A stretch of 39,687 nucleotides of DNA from an uncultured Bacteroidota bacterium. Lineage in GTDB: Bacteria; Bacteroidota; Bacteroidia; Chitinophagales; Chitinophagaceae. Below, in pieces: positions 17,377 to 24,354 of the stretch. Within the stretch, counting starts at the first letter, position 1, and each line of letters begins with the position of its first letter. The DNA lies in the NCBI GenBank assembly GCA_946479615.1, contig CAMLGR010000023.1, positions 1-39,687 of the forward strand. The letters are read 5' to 3'. The notes under the pieces are model-generated. The model saw only the letters and a list, made by a program, of their open reading frames with translations, was not told where the DNA came from and made no database searches. The position numbers were made by a program, and so were the translations under genes.

Positions 17377-17379
17377 ACC

Positions 17380-17499
17380 CTATGTGAAACCTATGTTCCT
17401 ATGTGCCTATGTGGTGAATCTACGCCAGTCGGGCATAATACTACATCAGCATTGCGTAGTCTTACCACATAGGCACATAGGAACATAGGTTTCACATAG
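17380..17499. repeat. CTATGTG-word inverted-repeat element, copy B
   Basis: Arms 17380-17415 and 17464-17499 are perfect 36-bp complements around a 48-nt loop. It has the same 36-48-36 geometry as copy A (13986-14105). The arms differ from copy A at four positions, each compensated on the opposite arm. The loop cores (39 nt) share 28 positions. It begins 3 nt after the pepT stop and ends 19 nt before the next ATG. Confidence 0.9.
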
Positions 17500-17518
17500 A
17501 GAGCCTTATAATTTGAAT

Positions 17519-18634
17519 ATGAAACTTGCCGTTTCAATCTTCCTCATTTTTATTGGTACCAGGATATCAGCACAAAGCCTGTTGCTCAACGGCGGTTTTG
17601 AAGATGTAAACACCTGCACGGAATACCATATCGAATGTGCACCGGAAGCATGGATCAGCAACGACAACGGGTTTAATAATTATTATAAAGATGTTAACCG
17701 CGCTCATTCCGGTGAATATTGCATGTCTGTGGAGGCAGGACACGCCACGAGGCCGTACGACCGCACTTTTATCCGCAGCCAGTTGGTATGCAGGTTAAAA
17801 CCCGGTAATCGTTACCGGCTTGAATTTTTTATCAAATCTCCCCATCCCATACTCGATAGCATTGGTGTTTATTTCGGATCGATGGACCCCTTGCTGGAAC
17901 GCAAACCCATTTCACGACTGGCGCCTACCTTGTTTTTGGCCGATGGCCCTAATGTATTTAAGAAGGATAGCAACTGGCAAAAAGCGATATTGGATTATAC
18001 GGCTACCGGCAATGAAGTGTATATCACGATCGCCAATTTTTCACGGAATGATATTACCGGCAGTACAGGTATCAGCCGGCGTAATCACTTCTTTGTTTTT
18101 CTTGATGATATATCATTGGTGCCGCTTGATCCCCGGGAAAGGATCTGTGATAACTGGCAGCAGGTAAAAGAAGAAATCTATGACCAGAATGAACGTCACC
18201 AGTATTTGGATCGCGTGTTGCGGATGCGGCGCAGCGATTCTTTATACCGGAAGCTGATATTAAATCCCACCCATATCGTCATATCCGATACCTTATTATT
18301 GCCCGATGTATTATTTGCAACGGGGAAAAAAGAGTTGCAACCCGGCAGCTTTGCATTGCTCGATAGTTTTTGCCGGGTCATGGCAGGTAAACAAATCGAT
18401 TCCCTGGTTATAGAAGGACATGCCGATAATACAGGAACGGAGGCCTTAAATAACCAGCTATCAGCCGCCCGGGCAGGAGCAGCCGCTGTTTACCTGGCAC
18501 AGTGTGCTTCCTTTGTCCATGCTGCCGTGACCGTACGGGGATGGGGCAGCAGCCGGCCATTGGCCTCCAATGATACCCCTGCCGGAAGGCAACGGAACCG
18601 CCGGGTAGAACTGCTGGTTTATTTCAGGGAATAA
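17519..18634 (+). CDS. Secreted OmpA-family protein with N-terminal jelly-roll-like domain
   Basis: The 371-residue precursor has a signal peptide (MKLAVSIFLIFIGTRISAQ). Residues about 20-195 look like a carbohydrate-binding/jelly-roll beta-sandwich, with LLLNGGFEDVNTC at the start, RLEFFIKSPHP in the middle and FVFLDDISLVPL at the end. Such domains begin with NGGFE in many Bacteroidetes surface proteins. The C-terminal 115 residues are an OmpA domain, with VLFATGKKELQPGSFALLDSF, VIEGHADNTGTEALNNQLSAARA and GRQRNRRVELLV, which binds peptidoglycan. It probably anchors an outer-membrane or surface structure. ATG 17519 follows a short AT-rich leader; TTG 17513 was rejected. Confidence 0.85.
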   Translation: MKLAVSIFLIFIGTRISAQSLLLNGGFEDVNTCTEYHIECAPEAWISNDNGFNNYYKDVNRAHSGEYCMSVEAGHATRPYDRTFIRSQLVCRLKPGNRYRLEFFIKSPHPILDSIGVYFGSMDPLLERKPISRLAPTLFLADGPNVFKKDSNWQKAILDYTATGNEVYITIANFSRNDITGSTGISRRNHFFVFLDDISLVPLDPRERICDNWQQVKEEIYDQNERHQYLDRVLRMRRSDSLYRKLILNPTHIVISDTLLLPDVLFATGKKELQPGSFALLDSFCRVMAGKQIDSLVIEGHADNTGTEALNNQLSAARAGAAAVYLAQCASFVHAAVTVRGWGSSRPLASNDTPAGRQRNRRVELLVYFRE

Positions 18635-18704
18635 GCCCTGATTGAAACCTCCTGGGTTCCCGTTTCTTCCCTTATCTTTATTCTTCAATCAAATCAACCA
18701 GCAC

Positions 18705-19640
18705 ATGGAAATCCTTTCGCAATATTGGTGGATCATCATTGTAGTCATTATCTTTTTCGGATCCTTCTTTTCTATCAACCAGGGGTATATCGGTGTGATT
18801 ACCATGTTTGGTAAATACCGCCGGGTAGTACGTCCGGGTTTAAATATGAAAATCCCGATCCTGGAGACTTTGTCAAAAAAAGTGTCTATCCAGAACCGTT
18901 CTGTTGAACTGGAATTCCAGGCCGTTACACAGGATCAGGCCAATGTATATTTCAAAAGCATGCTATTGTATTCTGTACAGAATGAGCAGGAAGAAACCAT
19001 CAAAAAAGTAGCTTTTAAATTCATTGCCGACAGGGACCTGATGCAGGCGCTGATCAGGACCATCGAAGGTAATATCCGTTCTTTTGTTGCTACCAAGAAA
19101 CAGGCTGAAGTATTGGGTCTTCGTAAAGAGATCGTGGAATATGTAAAAGAACAGGTGGATCATTCACTCGAAAACTGGGGGTATCATTTGCAGGATCTGC
19201 AGATCAACGATATCACATTCGATAAAGTGATCCTTGATTCCATGAGCAAAGTAGTAGCCAGTAACAACTTGAAAGCAGCAGCGGAAAATGAGGGCCAGGC
19301 ATTGCTGATCACCAAGACCAAAGCCGCCGAAGCCGATGGTAATGCGATCAAGATATCTGCCGAAGCAGAAAAAGAGGCAGCGAGATTGCGCGGACAGGGC
19401 GTGGCATTATTCCGCAAGGAAGTAGCTACCGGTATGACCGAAGCAGCAGAACAAATGAAACTTGCTAATCTCGATACCAATGTGATCCTTTTCAGCATGT
19501 GGACAGAAGCGATCAAGAACTTCGCCGAATATGGAAAGGGTAACGTGATCTTCCTGGATGGCAGCCCCGATGGAATGGAGGGGACCATGAAACAGATCCA
19601 GGCACTGATGATCAAACAGGCGGGGACGAGCGGTAAATAA
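18705..19640 (+). CDS. SPFH/Band 7 membrane protein
   Basis: From ATG 18705 the protein has 311 residues. One N-terminal membrane helix (WWIIIVVIIFFGSFFSI) is followed by an SPFH domain (NQGYIGVITMFGKYRRVVRPGLN, VSIQNRSVELEFQAVTQDQANVYFKSMLLYSV). A long alanine/glutamate-rich coiled-coil follows (about residues 190-260, LKAAAENEGQALLITKTKAAEADG). This is the stomatin/prohibitin/flotillin layout. Such proteins form large membrane-bound rings; the specific role is not deducible. No NfeD partner is adjacent. An in-frame TTG at 18642 would add 21 residues including a proline-rich stretch and was rejected. An 85-bp palindrome follows. Confidence 0.9.
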   Translation: MEILSQYWWIIIVVIIFFGSFFSINQGYIGVITMFGKYRRVVRPGLNMKIPILETLSKKVSIQNRSVELEFQAVTQDQANVYFKSMLLYSVQNEQEETIKKVAFKFIADRDLMQALIRTIEGNIRSFVATKKQAEVLGLRKEIVEYVKEQVDHSLENWGYHLQDLQINDITFDKVILDSMSKVVASNNLKAAAENEGQALLITKTKAAEADGNAIKISAEAEKEAARLRGQGVALFRKEVATGMTEAAEQMKLANLDTNVILFSMWTEAIKNFAEYGKGNVIFLDGSPDGMEGTMKQIQALMIKQAGTSGK

Positions 19641-19644
19641 TTTA

Positions 19645-19729
19645 TAATTCAAAATTCAAAAGTAAAAATTCAAAATGCCTTACTACTGTAGTAAGGCATT
19701 TTGAATTTTTACTTTTGAATTTTGAATTA
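19645..19729. terminator. Perfect 85-bp palindrome after the SPFH gene
   Basis: Arms 19645-19686 and 19688-19729 are exact 42-bp complements around one central T (19687). The arms are AT-rich with TTCAAAA/TAAAAATTCAAAA words and a GCCTTACTAC centre. It starts 4 nt after the stop codon. Probably a transcript terminator of unusual length. Confidence 0.85.
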
Positions 19730-19967
19730 TCCCGGTGATTGATAGCAGAGGCACTTTCTCAACCTGTTAAAGAACTCTAAAACTTAACTTCCTGTACAAC
19801 GTGGCATTGTTTTTTCCGTTCATTGCAACGTAGCGCCTTGTTTGGACAGTATACGGCGCTGAAAACCTCAAAAAAGCGACATTATTGTTATTCAGGGCTG
19901 TTGATAATATACAAAAAGAGAATCCTCGGTCTTGTCTTACATTTACGCACCTAAAAGAAGATAAACT
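19730..19967. other. Leader region of the exbBD operon, no gene seen
   Basis: No ORF with coding character is visible. AGCGCC (19832-19837) and GGCGCT (19855-19860) could form a weak hairpin. TACATTTA at 19938-19945 (7 of 8 to TAnnTTTG) is the best -7 candidate, 22 nt before the exbB ATG, but no good TTG is found at the right distance. Confidence 0.4.
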
Positions 19968-20660
19968 ATGTTTGACCTTTTACAGATCTCTGATTCATTG
20001 AGTGGAGCTGCACAGGCAGGAATAGCTGCAGGAAAGGATGAAACGATTCGTTTTTTCGATCTTATTTACATGGGTGGCTGGATCATGATCCCCCTGGGAT
20101 TATTACTCCTGCTCACTGTTTATTTCTTTGCAGAGCGCCTGATCGCGATCAGGCAGGCATCGAGACTGGACCAGAATTTCATGAATATCATCCGCGATCA
20201 TATCGTCAGCGGTAATGTGGGCGCGGCCCGTTCTTTTGCCAGGAATACCAATAACCCCGTGGCGCGCATCATTGATAAAGGCATACAACGTATCGGCAAA
20301 CCGATCGACAGTATTGAAAAAAGCATGGACAATGTCGGTCAGCTGGAAATGTATAAACTGGAGAAGAACCTTGCTGTATTATCATTCATTTCAAAAGCAG
20401 CACCGATTTTCGGGTTCGTGGGAACACTGATCGGGCTGATGCAATTATTCTCCAACATCCATAAAGCAAATGAAGTGGAGATCGGTGTTATTTCCCAGGG
20501 TATCTATACCAAACTGATCACCTCTATCAGCGGTCTTGTTATCGGGTTGCTGGCTTACCTGGCCTATAGCTACCTGAATTCGCAGATCGACAGAACGGCC
20601 AACAAAATGGAAGCCGCTTCCTCGGACTTTTTAGATGTATTACAAGAACCTACACGTTAA
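19968..20660 (+). CDS. MotA/TolQ/ExbB proton channel family protein
   Basis: This 230-residue inner-membrane protein has the three-helix ExbB/TolQ topology: helix 1 about residues 33-53 (GWIMIPLGLLLLLTVYFFAE), helix 2 about 138-160 (VLSFISKAAPIFGFVGTLIGLMQLF) and helix 3 about 175-200 (LITSISGLVIGLLAYLAYSYL). APIFGFVGTLIGL is the family's conserved channel-lining motif. It forms a proton-driven motor with ExbD/TolR, energising TonB-dependent uptake or envelope constriction. The ExbD gene starts 9 nt downstream. No tonB or tolA gene is adjacent, so ExbB and TolQ cannot be separated. Confidence 0.93.
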   Translation: MFDLLQISDSLSGAAQAGIAAGKDETIRFFDLIYMGGWIMIPLGLLLLLTVYFFAERLIAIRQASRLDQNFMNIIRDHIVSGNVGAARSFARNTNNPVARIIDKGIQRIGKPIDSIEKSMDNVGQLEMYKLEKNLAVLSFISKAAPIFGFVGTLIGLMQLFSNIHKANEVEIGVISQGIYTKLITSISGLVIGLLAYLAYSYLNSQIDRTANKMEAASSDFLDVLQEPTR

Positions 20661-20669
20661 ACCCAGCGA

Positions 20670-21071
20670 ATGAAGTTCAGAAAAAAGCATAGAGAGCAGT
20701 CGGAGGTCTTTACCGATTCATTGAATGATATTCTTTTCATTCTGCTGATGTTCTTTTTGATCACGACGACGATGGCAAATCCGAATGTGGTCAAGGTAAA
20801 TAATCCACGCGGCACCAAGGATACAAAAGCCAAACAGAATATTGTTATTTCTATCGATAAAGGACAGCAGGTGTATTTGTCACAACAGCCTATCGACATC
20901 AATTATATCGATACCATTTTGAAATCGGAGGTCAACCGCTTACGCAAATCGCCTACCGATACTTTATCTGTTGTGGTCAATGCAGACACGATTTCCTATT
21001 ATGGCGAAGTCTATCGCGTGATGCAGGCTGCTAAAAGAGCCGGCGCGAAAGTGGTGGCGGTGGTGAAATAA
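20670..21071 (+). CDS. Biopolymer transporter ExbD/TolR family protein
   Basis: The 133-residue protein has a short cytoplasmic N-terminus, one membrane helix (about residues 17-35, DSLNDILFILLMFFLITTTM) with the conserved aspartate of the proton path (Asp20 or the one in LND), and a periplasmic domain with VVVNADTISYYGEVYRVMQAAKRAGAKVVAVV. It partners the ExbB/TolQ protein encoded 9 nt upstream. Its TAA stop lies at the edge of a perfect palindrome shared with the convergent prmC gene. Confidence 0.93.
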   Translation: MKFRKKHREQSEVFTDSLNDILFILLMFFLITTTMANPNVVKVNNPRGTKDTKAKQNIVISIDKGQQVYLSQQPIDINYIDTILKSEVNRLRKSPTDTLSVVVNADTISYYGEVYRVMQAAKRAGAKVVAVVK

Positions 21072-21101
21072 TTCATAATTCTTAATTAAGAATTATGAAT
21101 T
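21070..21101. terminator. Perfect 32-bp palindrome spanning two stop codons
   Basis: Bases 21070-21101 read identically on both strands with no spacer; the centre is TTAATTAA. It overlaps the exbD stop (21069-21071) and contains the prmC stop (21093-21095 on the opposite strand). It is the whole gap between the convergent genes. Confidence 0.85.
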
Positions 21102-21947
21102 GAACGCCTTCACCATTCTTTCCTTTCCCTGTATATCTTTTTTTATTTCTGTATGATAGTCTTTTGATTGAAAGAGATCCATTACTTCTTTTCCCAGGCT
21201 CTCATGTATCTCCATGTAAATGCTTCCGCCGGGATTCAGATGATCCTTCCCAAACTCCGCCAGGGCCTTGTAAAACAGCAGGGCGTCATTATCGGGAACG
21301 AAGAGGGCGGTGGATGGTTCGTATTTCAATACATTCTGCTCCATCTGTTCCTTGTCTTTTTCAGGAACATAGGGAGGATTGCTGACAATGATATCGAAAG
21401 AAGACAACCGGTGCCATTGCGATGGATCTAAAAAATCCATTTGGGATAAATGAATAGCGGCTCCCAATGTATCTGCATTCCGTTGAGCAGTTGCCAAAGC
21501 CGGCTGGCTGATATCCACACTCCATACATCCGCTTTTCCCAATCTTCTTTTCAATGCTACAGGTATAGCGCCACTACCTGTGCCGACATCCAGTATAGAT
21601 AAAGTATCGATGGGAAACCGGCAATTGGTTATGATCCATTCTACCAGTTCCTCTGTTTCAGGCCGGGGGATCAATACATTATTATCTACATAAAACTTCA
21701 GCCCGCAGAACCAGGCTTCATTTAATACATATTGTATGGGTTCATGTGTCAATAGGCGTTGCAGGTATTCTTCCAGCCGGGTTATTTGTCCGGGTGACAA
21801 TACTTTTGAACGATAGCTGATGCGATCTGTTTTTTTGATGCCGGCCAGGTGTTCCATCAACCAGTCGCTGATCGTAGCGGCTTCCCCTTCTTCATAGATC
21901 GTTTCCAGGCGATCAATACTATATTTCCCTGCTTCCTGTATCGTCAT
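21093..21947 (-). CDS. prmC: Peptide chain release factor N5-glutamine methyltransferase
   Basis: PrmC methylates the GGQ glutamine of release factors RF1 and RF2 in the cytoplasm. The 284-residue protein has the helical N-terminal domain, then VLIPRPETEELV, the SAM-binding ILDVGTGSGAIPVALKR (GTGSG 122-126) and the substrate motif SNPPYVPE (NPPY 190-193). All key residues are present. The ATG at 21947 is 34 nt from the divergent ribD ATG, so the two promoters overlap. Its stop lies in the palindrome shared with exbD. Confidence 0.95.
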   Translation of the reverse strand: MTIQEAGKYSIDRLETIYEEGEAATISDWLMEHLAGIKKTDRISYRSKVLSPGQITRLEEYLQRLLTHEPIQYVLNEAWFCGLKFYVDNNVLIPRPETEELVEWIITNCRFPIDTLSILDVGTGSGAIPVALKRRLGKADVWSVDISQPALATAQRNADTLGAAIHLSQMDFLDPSQWHRLSSFDIIVSNPPYVPEKDKEQMEQNVLKYEPSTALFVPDNDALLFYKALAEFGKDHLNPGGSIYMEIHESLGKEVMDLFQSKDYHTEIKKDIQGKERMVKAFNS

Positions 21948-21967
21948 AGCGGCAAACTTAATTCATT

Positions 21968-21975
21968 TACTTTTG
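21968..21975 (+). promoter_or_regulatory. -7 box of ribD
   Basis: TACTTTTG is a perfect TAnnTTTG match ending 6 nt before ATG 21982. No TTG is found 17-23 nt upstream. It implies a leaderless or nearly leaderless ribD mRNA if ATG 21982 is used. Confidence 0.45.
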
Positions 21976-21981
21976 CGGCGT

Positions 21982-23058
21982 ATGATTCCTCAAGAGGGCA
22001 CTGGTGGCCGGAGTGATATCACTCCTGAAATATGGATGCAGCGTTGTCTCGAACTCGCTCAACTGGGTGCAGGCCATGTAGCGCCTAATCCTATGGTTGG
22101 TGCTGTGCTGGTACACGAAGGCCTCATTATCGGCGAAGGATATCATCAGCAATATGGCCAGGCGCATGCCGAAGTCAATTGCATCGCCAGTGTTAAAAAA
22201 GAAAATGAACATCTCATCCCGCACTGTACGATCTATGTTTCGCTCGAACCCTGTGCACATTATGGGAAAACACCTCCCTGTGCCGATCTCATTATCAAAC
22301 ATAAAATACCACGTGTAGTGATTGGCTGCCGCGACCCTTTCAAACAGGTCGATGGGAAAGGGATCGAAAAATTAGAAAAAGCAGGTATTGAAGTAATCAC
22401 GGGTGTACTGGAAAAAGAATGCCGGGAATTAAACAGGCGTTTCTTTACCTGGCACACAAAACACCGTCCTTTTATCATCCTGAAATGGGCGCAAACCGCC
22501 AATAATATGATCGCTGCTGATGGTAAAGAACGTTTACTGATCAGTAATGAATATACTAACCGGCTGGTACATCGCTGGCGAAGCGAGGAAGCAGGAATAC
22601 TAATCGGCCCCAATACTGCTTTATCTGATAATCCGGAACTGACCACCCGTTTATGGAAAGGACCTTCGCCGGTGAGGATGGTGATTGACATGGATCTTCG
22701 CTTGCCATCTACCCTTAAATTATTCGATGGAAAAAGCCGCACGATCGTATTCAATGGAATCAAACAGGAAGAGCAGGGCGCTATAAAGTATTACCGGTTG
22801 ATAAAAAACGAAGAACTGGTACCCCAGTTAATAAAAGCGATCCATGCATTGAATATCCAGAGCGTGATCGTGGAAGGAGGCGCCCGGTTGTTACAATCTT
22901 TTATCGATGCAAAAGCCTGGGATGAAATAAGAAAAATAACCAATCCCGGATTGACAGTATCCCCCGGGATAGCGGCACCAGTTATAACAGGGGCAATAAA
23001 AATAAACGAATCGGAATGCCAGGAAGATGTGGTGGAGATGTTCAGGCAGGGGAATTAG
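21982..23058 (+). CDS. ribD: Bifunctional riboflavin deaminase-reductase RibD
   Basis: RibD carries out the deaminase and reductase steps of riboflavin synthesis. The deaminase domain shows zinc ligands HAE (62-64) and PCAHYGKTPPC (90-100), with APNPMVGAVLV nearby. The reductase domain starts near residue 160 with FIILKWAQTANNMIAADGK and ends with VIVEGGARLLQSFIDAKAWDE. Length (358 residues) is normal. The in-frame TTG at 21973 is inside the -7 box; ATG 21982 is preferred. ATG 22036 (MQRCLELAQLG) is a shorter alternative. No FMN riboswitch is visible upstream and no other rib genes are adjacent. Confidence 0.94.
   Translation: MIPQEGTGGRSDITPEIWMQRCLELAQLGAGHVAPNPMVGAVLVHEGLIIGEGYHQQYGQAHAEVNCIASVKKENEHLIPHCTIYVSLEPCAHYGKTPPCADLIIKHKIPRVVIGCRDPFKQVDGKGIEKLEKAGIEVITGVLEKECRELNRRFFTWHTKHRPFIILKWAQTANNMIAADGKERLLISNEYTNRLVHRWRSEEAGILIGPNTALSDNPELTTRLWKGPSPVRMVIDMDLRLPSTLKLFDGKSRTIVFNGIKQEEQGAIKYYRLIKNEELVPQLIKAIHALNIQSVIVEGGARLLQSFIDAKAWDEIRKITNPGLTVSPGIAAPVITGAIKINESECQEDVVEMFRQGN
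22010..22025. promoter_or_regulatory. 16-bp perfect palindrome near the ribD start
   Basis: GGAGTGATATCACTCC is exactly self-complementary. It lies about 30 nt inside ribD if ATG 21982 is the start, or in the leader if ATG 22036 is. Its size suits a dimeric regulator, but chance is possible. Confidence 0.25.
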
Positions 23059-23155
23059 GTGTTAAGTGTTAAATGTTAGATGAGACGTTAACTATTTTAG
23101 GAACAGTCCACACCTAAAACCCAACACACCCAGTGCCCAGCACCAGGAGAGATAC
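23059..23155. repeat. Degenerate word-repeat spacer after ribD
   Basis: GTGTTAA/ATGTTAG words on the left and CACCTAAAACCC/AACACACCC words on the right form a weak, strongly diverged inverted repeat. No gene is seen. Confidence 0.3.
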
Positions 23156-23168
23156 TATTATAATAACA

Positions 23169-23765
23169 ATGGACTACTACAATACCATCGAGCAGCCTTC
23201 ACAGGCGGAATTTAAGGACAGGGGCAGTAAGTTTATCGCGTATGTACTTCCGCTTAGCGATGTCAATGATTTCAAAGAAAAGCTGGCAGGTATAAAGAAA
23301 GAGCATCCCAAGGCAACTCATCATTGTTTTGCTTACCGCCTGGGTATCGATGGGCTTATTTACCGTGTCAGCGATGATGGCGAGCCATCTGGCTCTGCCG
23401 GTCGTCCTATCCTTGGCCAGATCGATAGCAAACAGGTCACCAATACCGGCATCGTAGTGGTGCGTTATTTCGGAGGTACTTTATTAGGTGTACCCGGACT
23501 TATTCATGCGTATAAGACAGCGGCTGCATTAGCCTTGCAGGTGACACCTTATGTACAGAAACAAGTGCTGGTGAACTACCGCGTTCAATTCGATTACACA
23601 CAAATGAACGAGATCATGATGATCATAAAGCGGTTCGATTGCAGCGTACTCGGACAGGAAATGAACCTCTTCTGTTCGCTCCAGGTGGGCATTCCTAAAA
23701 ACAGGCAGGAAGAAGTTTTATACCAGTTAAAAGAAAGAAGAGGAGTGGAAGTGGTGAAAATCTGA
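23169..23765 (+). CDS. IMPACT (YigZ/UPF0029) family protein
   Basis: From ATG 23169 the protein has 198 residues. The N-terminal UPF0029 domain shows SKFIAYVLPLSDVNDFKEKL, ATHHCFAYRLG, the signature SDDGEPSGSAGRPILG and VVVRYFGGTLLGVPGLIHAY. The last 60 residues form the DUF1949-like ferredoxin-fold domain. Relatives bind nucleic acid or ribosome-associated factors (eukaryotic IMPACT regulates GCN2); the bacterial role is unclear. A GTG at 23133 in frame would add 12 residues encoded by the degenerate spacer repeat and was rejected. Confidence 0.92.
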   Translation: MDYYNTIEQPSQAEFKDRGSKFIAYVLPLSDVNDFKEKLAGIKKEHPKATHHCFAYRLGIDGLIYRVSDDGEPSGSAGRPILGQIDSKQVTNTGIVVVRYFGGTLLGVPGLIHAYKTAAALALQVTPYVQKQVLVNYRVQFDYTQMNEIMMIIKRFDCSVLGQEMNLFCSLQVGIPKNRQEEVLYQLKERRGVEVVKI

Positions 23766-24092
23766 TTCCTTAAAAATATGGTTATCATTCAACTACAGGG
23801 GTTTGTTGCTTATATGCCGGAAACCGCTTATACAAACCTGCATGGTTTATAGACCCTGGCATTCCTTCCTTTGAATAGCTCATTCTGGGATGACGCAAAT
23901 TGCCTTAAAATTGTCCCGGATACACTTATCCGGGTGCGTTAACGGTCGTTTTCGAAAAACTACCTGTACCCTAAAAGTGTTATTACGAAAAAATAGATGT
24001 TGAAACATGAAACTTCCCGCGATTTGTAAAGAAATGTTATTTTAAGTTGGCAAAGAAAGCGGTCATGATATACTTTTATTCAGTCGATATCC
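23766..24092. other. 327-bp spacer with hairpin, leading to a small ORF
   Basis: No recognisable gene. CCCGGATA (23915-23922) and TATCCGGG (23927-23934) form a perfect 8-bp stem with a CACT loop, without a following T-run, so it is not an obvious terminator. The right end holds the promoter of the small ORF at 24093. Confidence 0.45.
24047..24078 (+). promoter_or_regulatory. Promoter of the small orphan ORF
   Basis: TTG (24047-24049), a 21-nt spacer and TACTTTTA (24071-24078, 7 of 8 to TAnnTTTG) form one of the best promoters in the window. ATG 24093 follows 14 nt later. Confidence 0.5.
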
Positions 24093-24287
24093 ATGAAACA
24101 AACCAGATTCAAATCCGAAGAAAACCAAAAATCCAAAATCCGGGAAACACCGGAAATCCAAAGATCCAAAAAACCAAGTATCCAAAATCCGTTGAATGAC
24201 CAGGTATCCAAATCCGTGATTAACCGGCCCGTTTCGAATCCAAACCCAATGAATGACCAGGCGTACTCTCACGTAACCTCTTATTAA
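24093..24287 (+). CDS. Small low-complexity basic protein or transcript, unrecognised
   Basis: A 64-residue ORF with ATG 24093 and TAA 24285-24287. The product is polar, basic and poor in hydrophobic residues, rich in K, S, N, Q, P (KSEENQKSKIRETPEIQ), with no signal peptide or membrane segment. It is probably disordered. P(L/M)NDQ appears twice in frame, from a 12-bp direct repeat (24193-24204 and 24250-24261, 57 bp apart). The DNA itself is a run of ATCCAAA words, so both strands are open and coding status is uncertain. Support for expression: a good promoter upstream and a strong terminator 25 nt after the stop. It could instead be a structured RNA. No family recognised. Confidence 0.45.
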   Translation: MKQTRFKSEENQKSKIRETPEIQRSKKPSIQNPLNDQVSKSVINRPVSNPNPMNDQAYSHVTSY

Positions 24288-24311
24288 AACCGTACATTCT
24301 TAAACGCCTTG

Positions 24312-24344
24312 GAAGGTTGTCTGAAAAGACAACCTTCTTTTTTT
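24312..24344 (+). terminator. Strong intrinsic terminator after the small ORF
   Basis: GAAGGTTGTCT (24312-24322), a GAAA tetraloop and AGACAACCTTC (24327-24337) form a perfect 11-bp stem followed by seven T. The T-run is on the plus-strand side only, so it serves plus-strand transcription from 24093, not the convergent reductase gene. Confidence 0.92.
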
Positions 24345-24354
24345 GGTGCCTGCT

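Noticed and set aside
13986..17499. Repeats read as a possible CRISPR array
   Set aside because: The copies are 3.3 kb apart, are inverted repeats rather than evenly spaced direct repeats, and no cas genes are present.
23133..23168. GTG start for the YigZ/IMPACT gene
   Set aside because: The extra residues are encoded by the degenerate spacer repeat; ATG 23169 gives the normal family start.
24063..24272. Minus-strand 69-codon frame opposite the small ORF
   Set aside because: It arises from the ATCCAAA word repeats; promoter and terminator both point to the plus strand.
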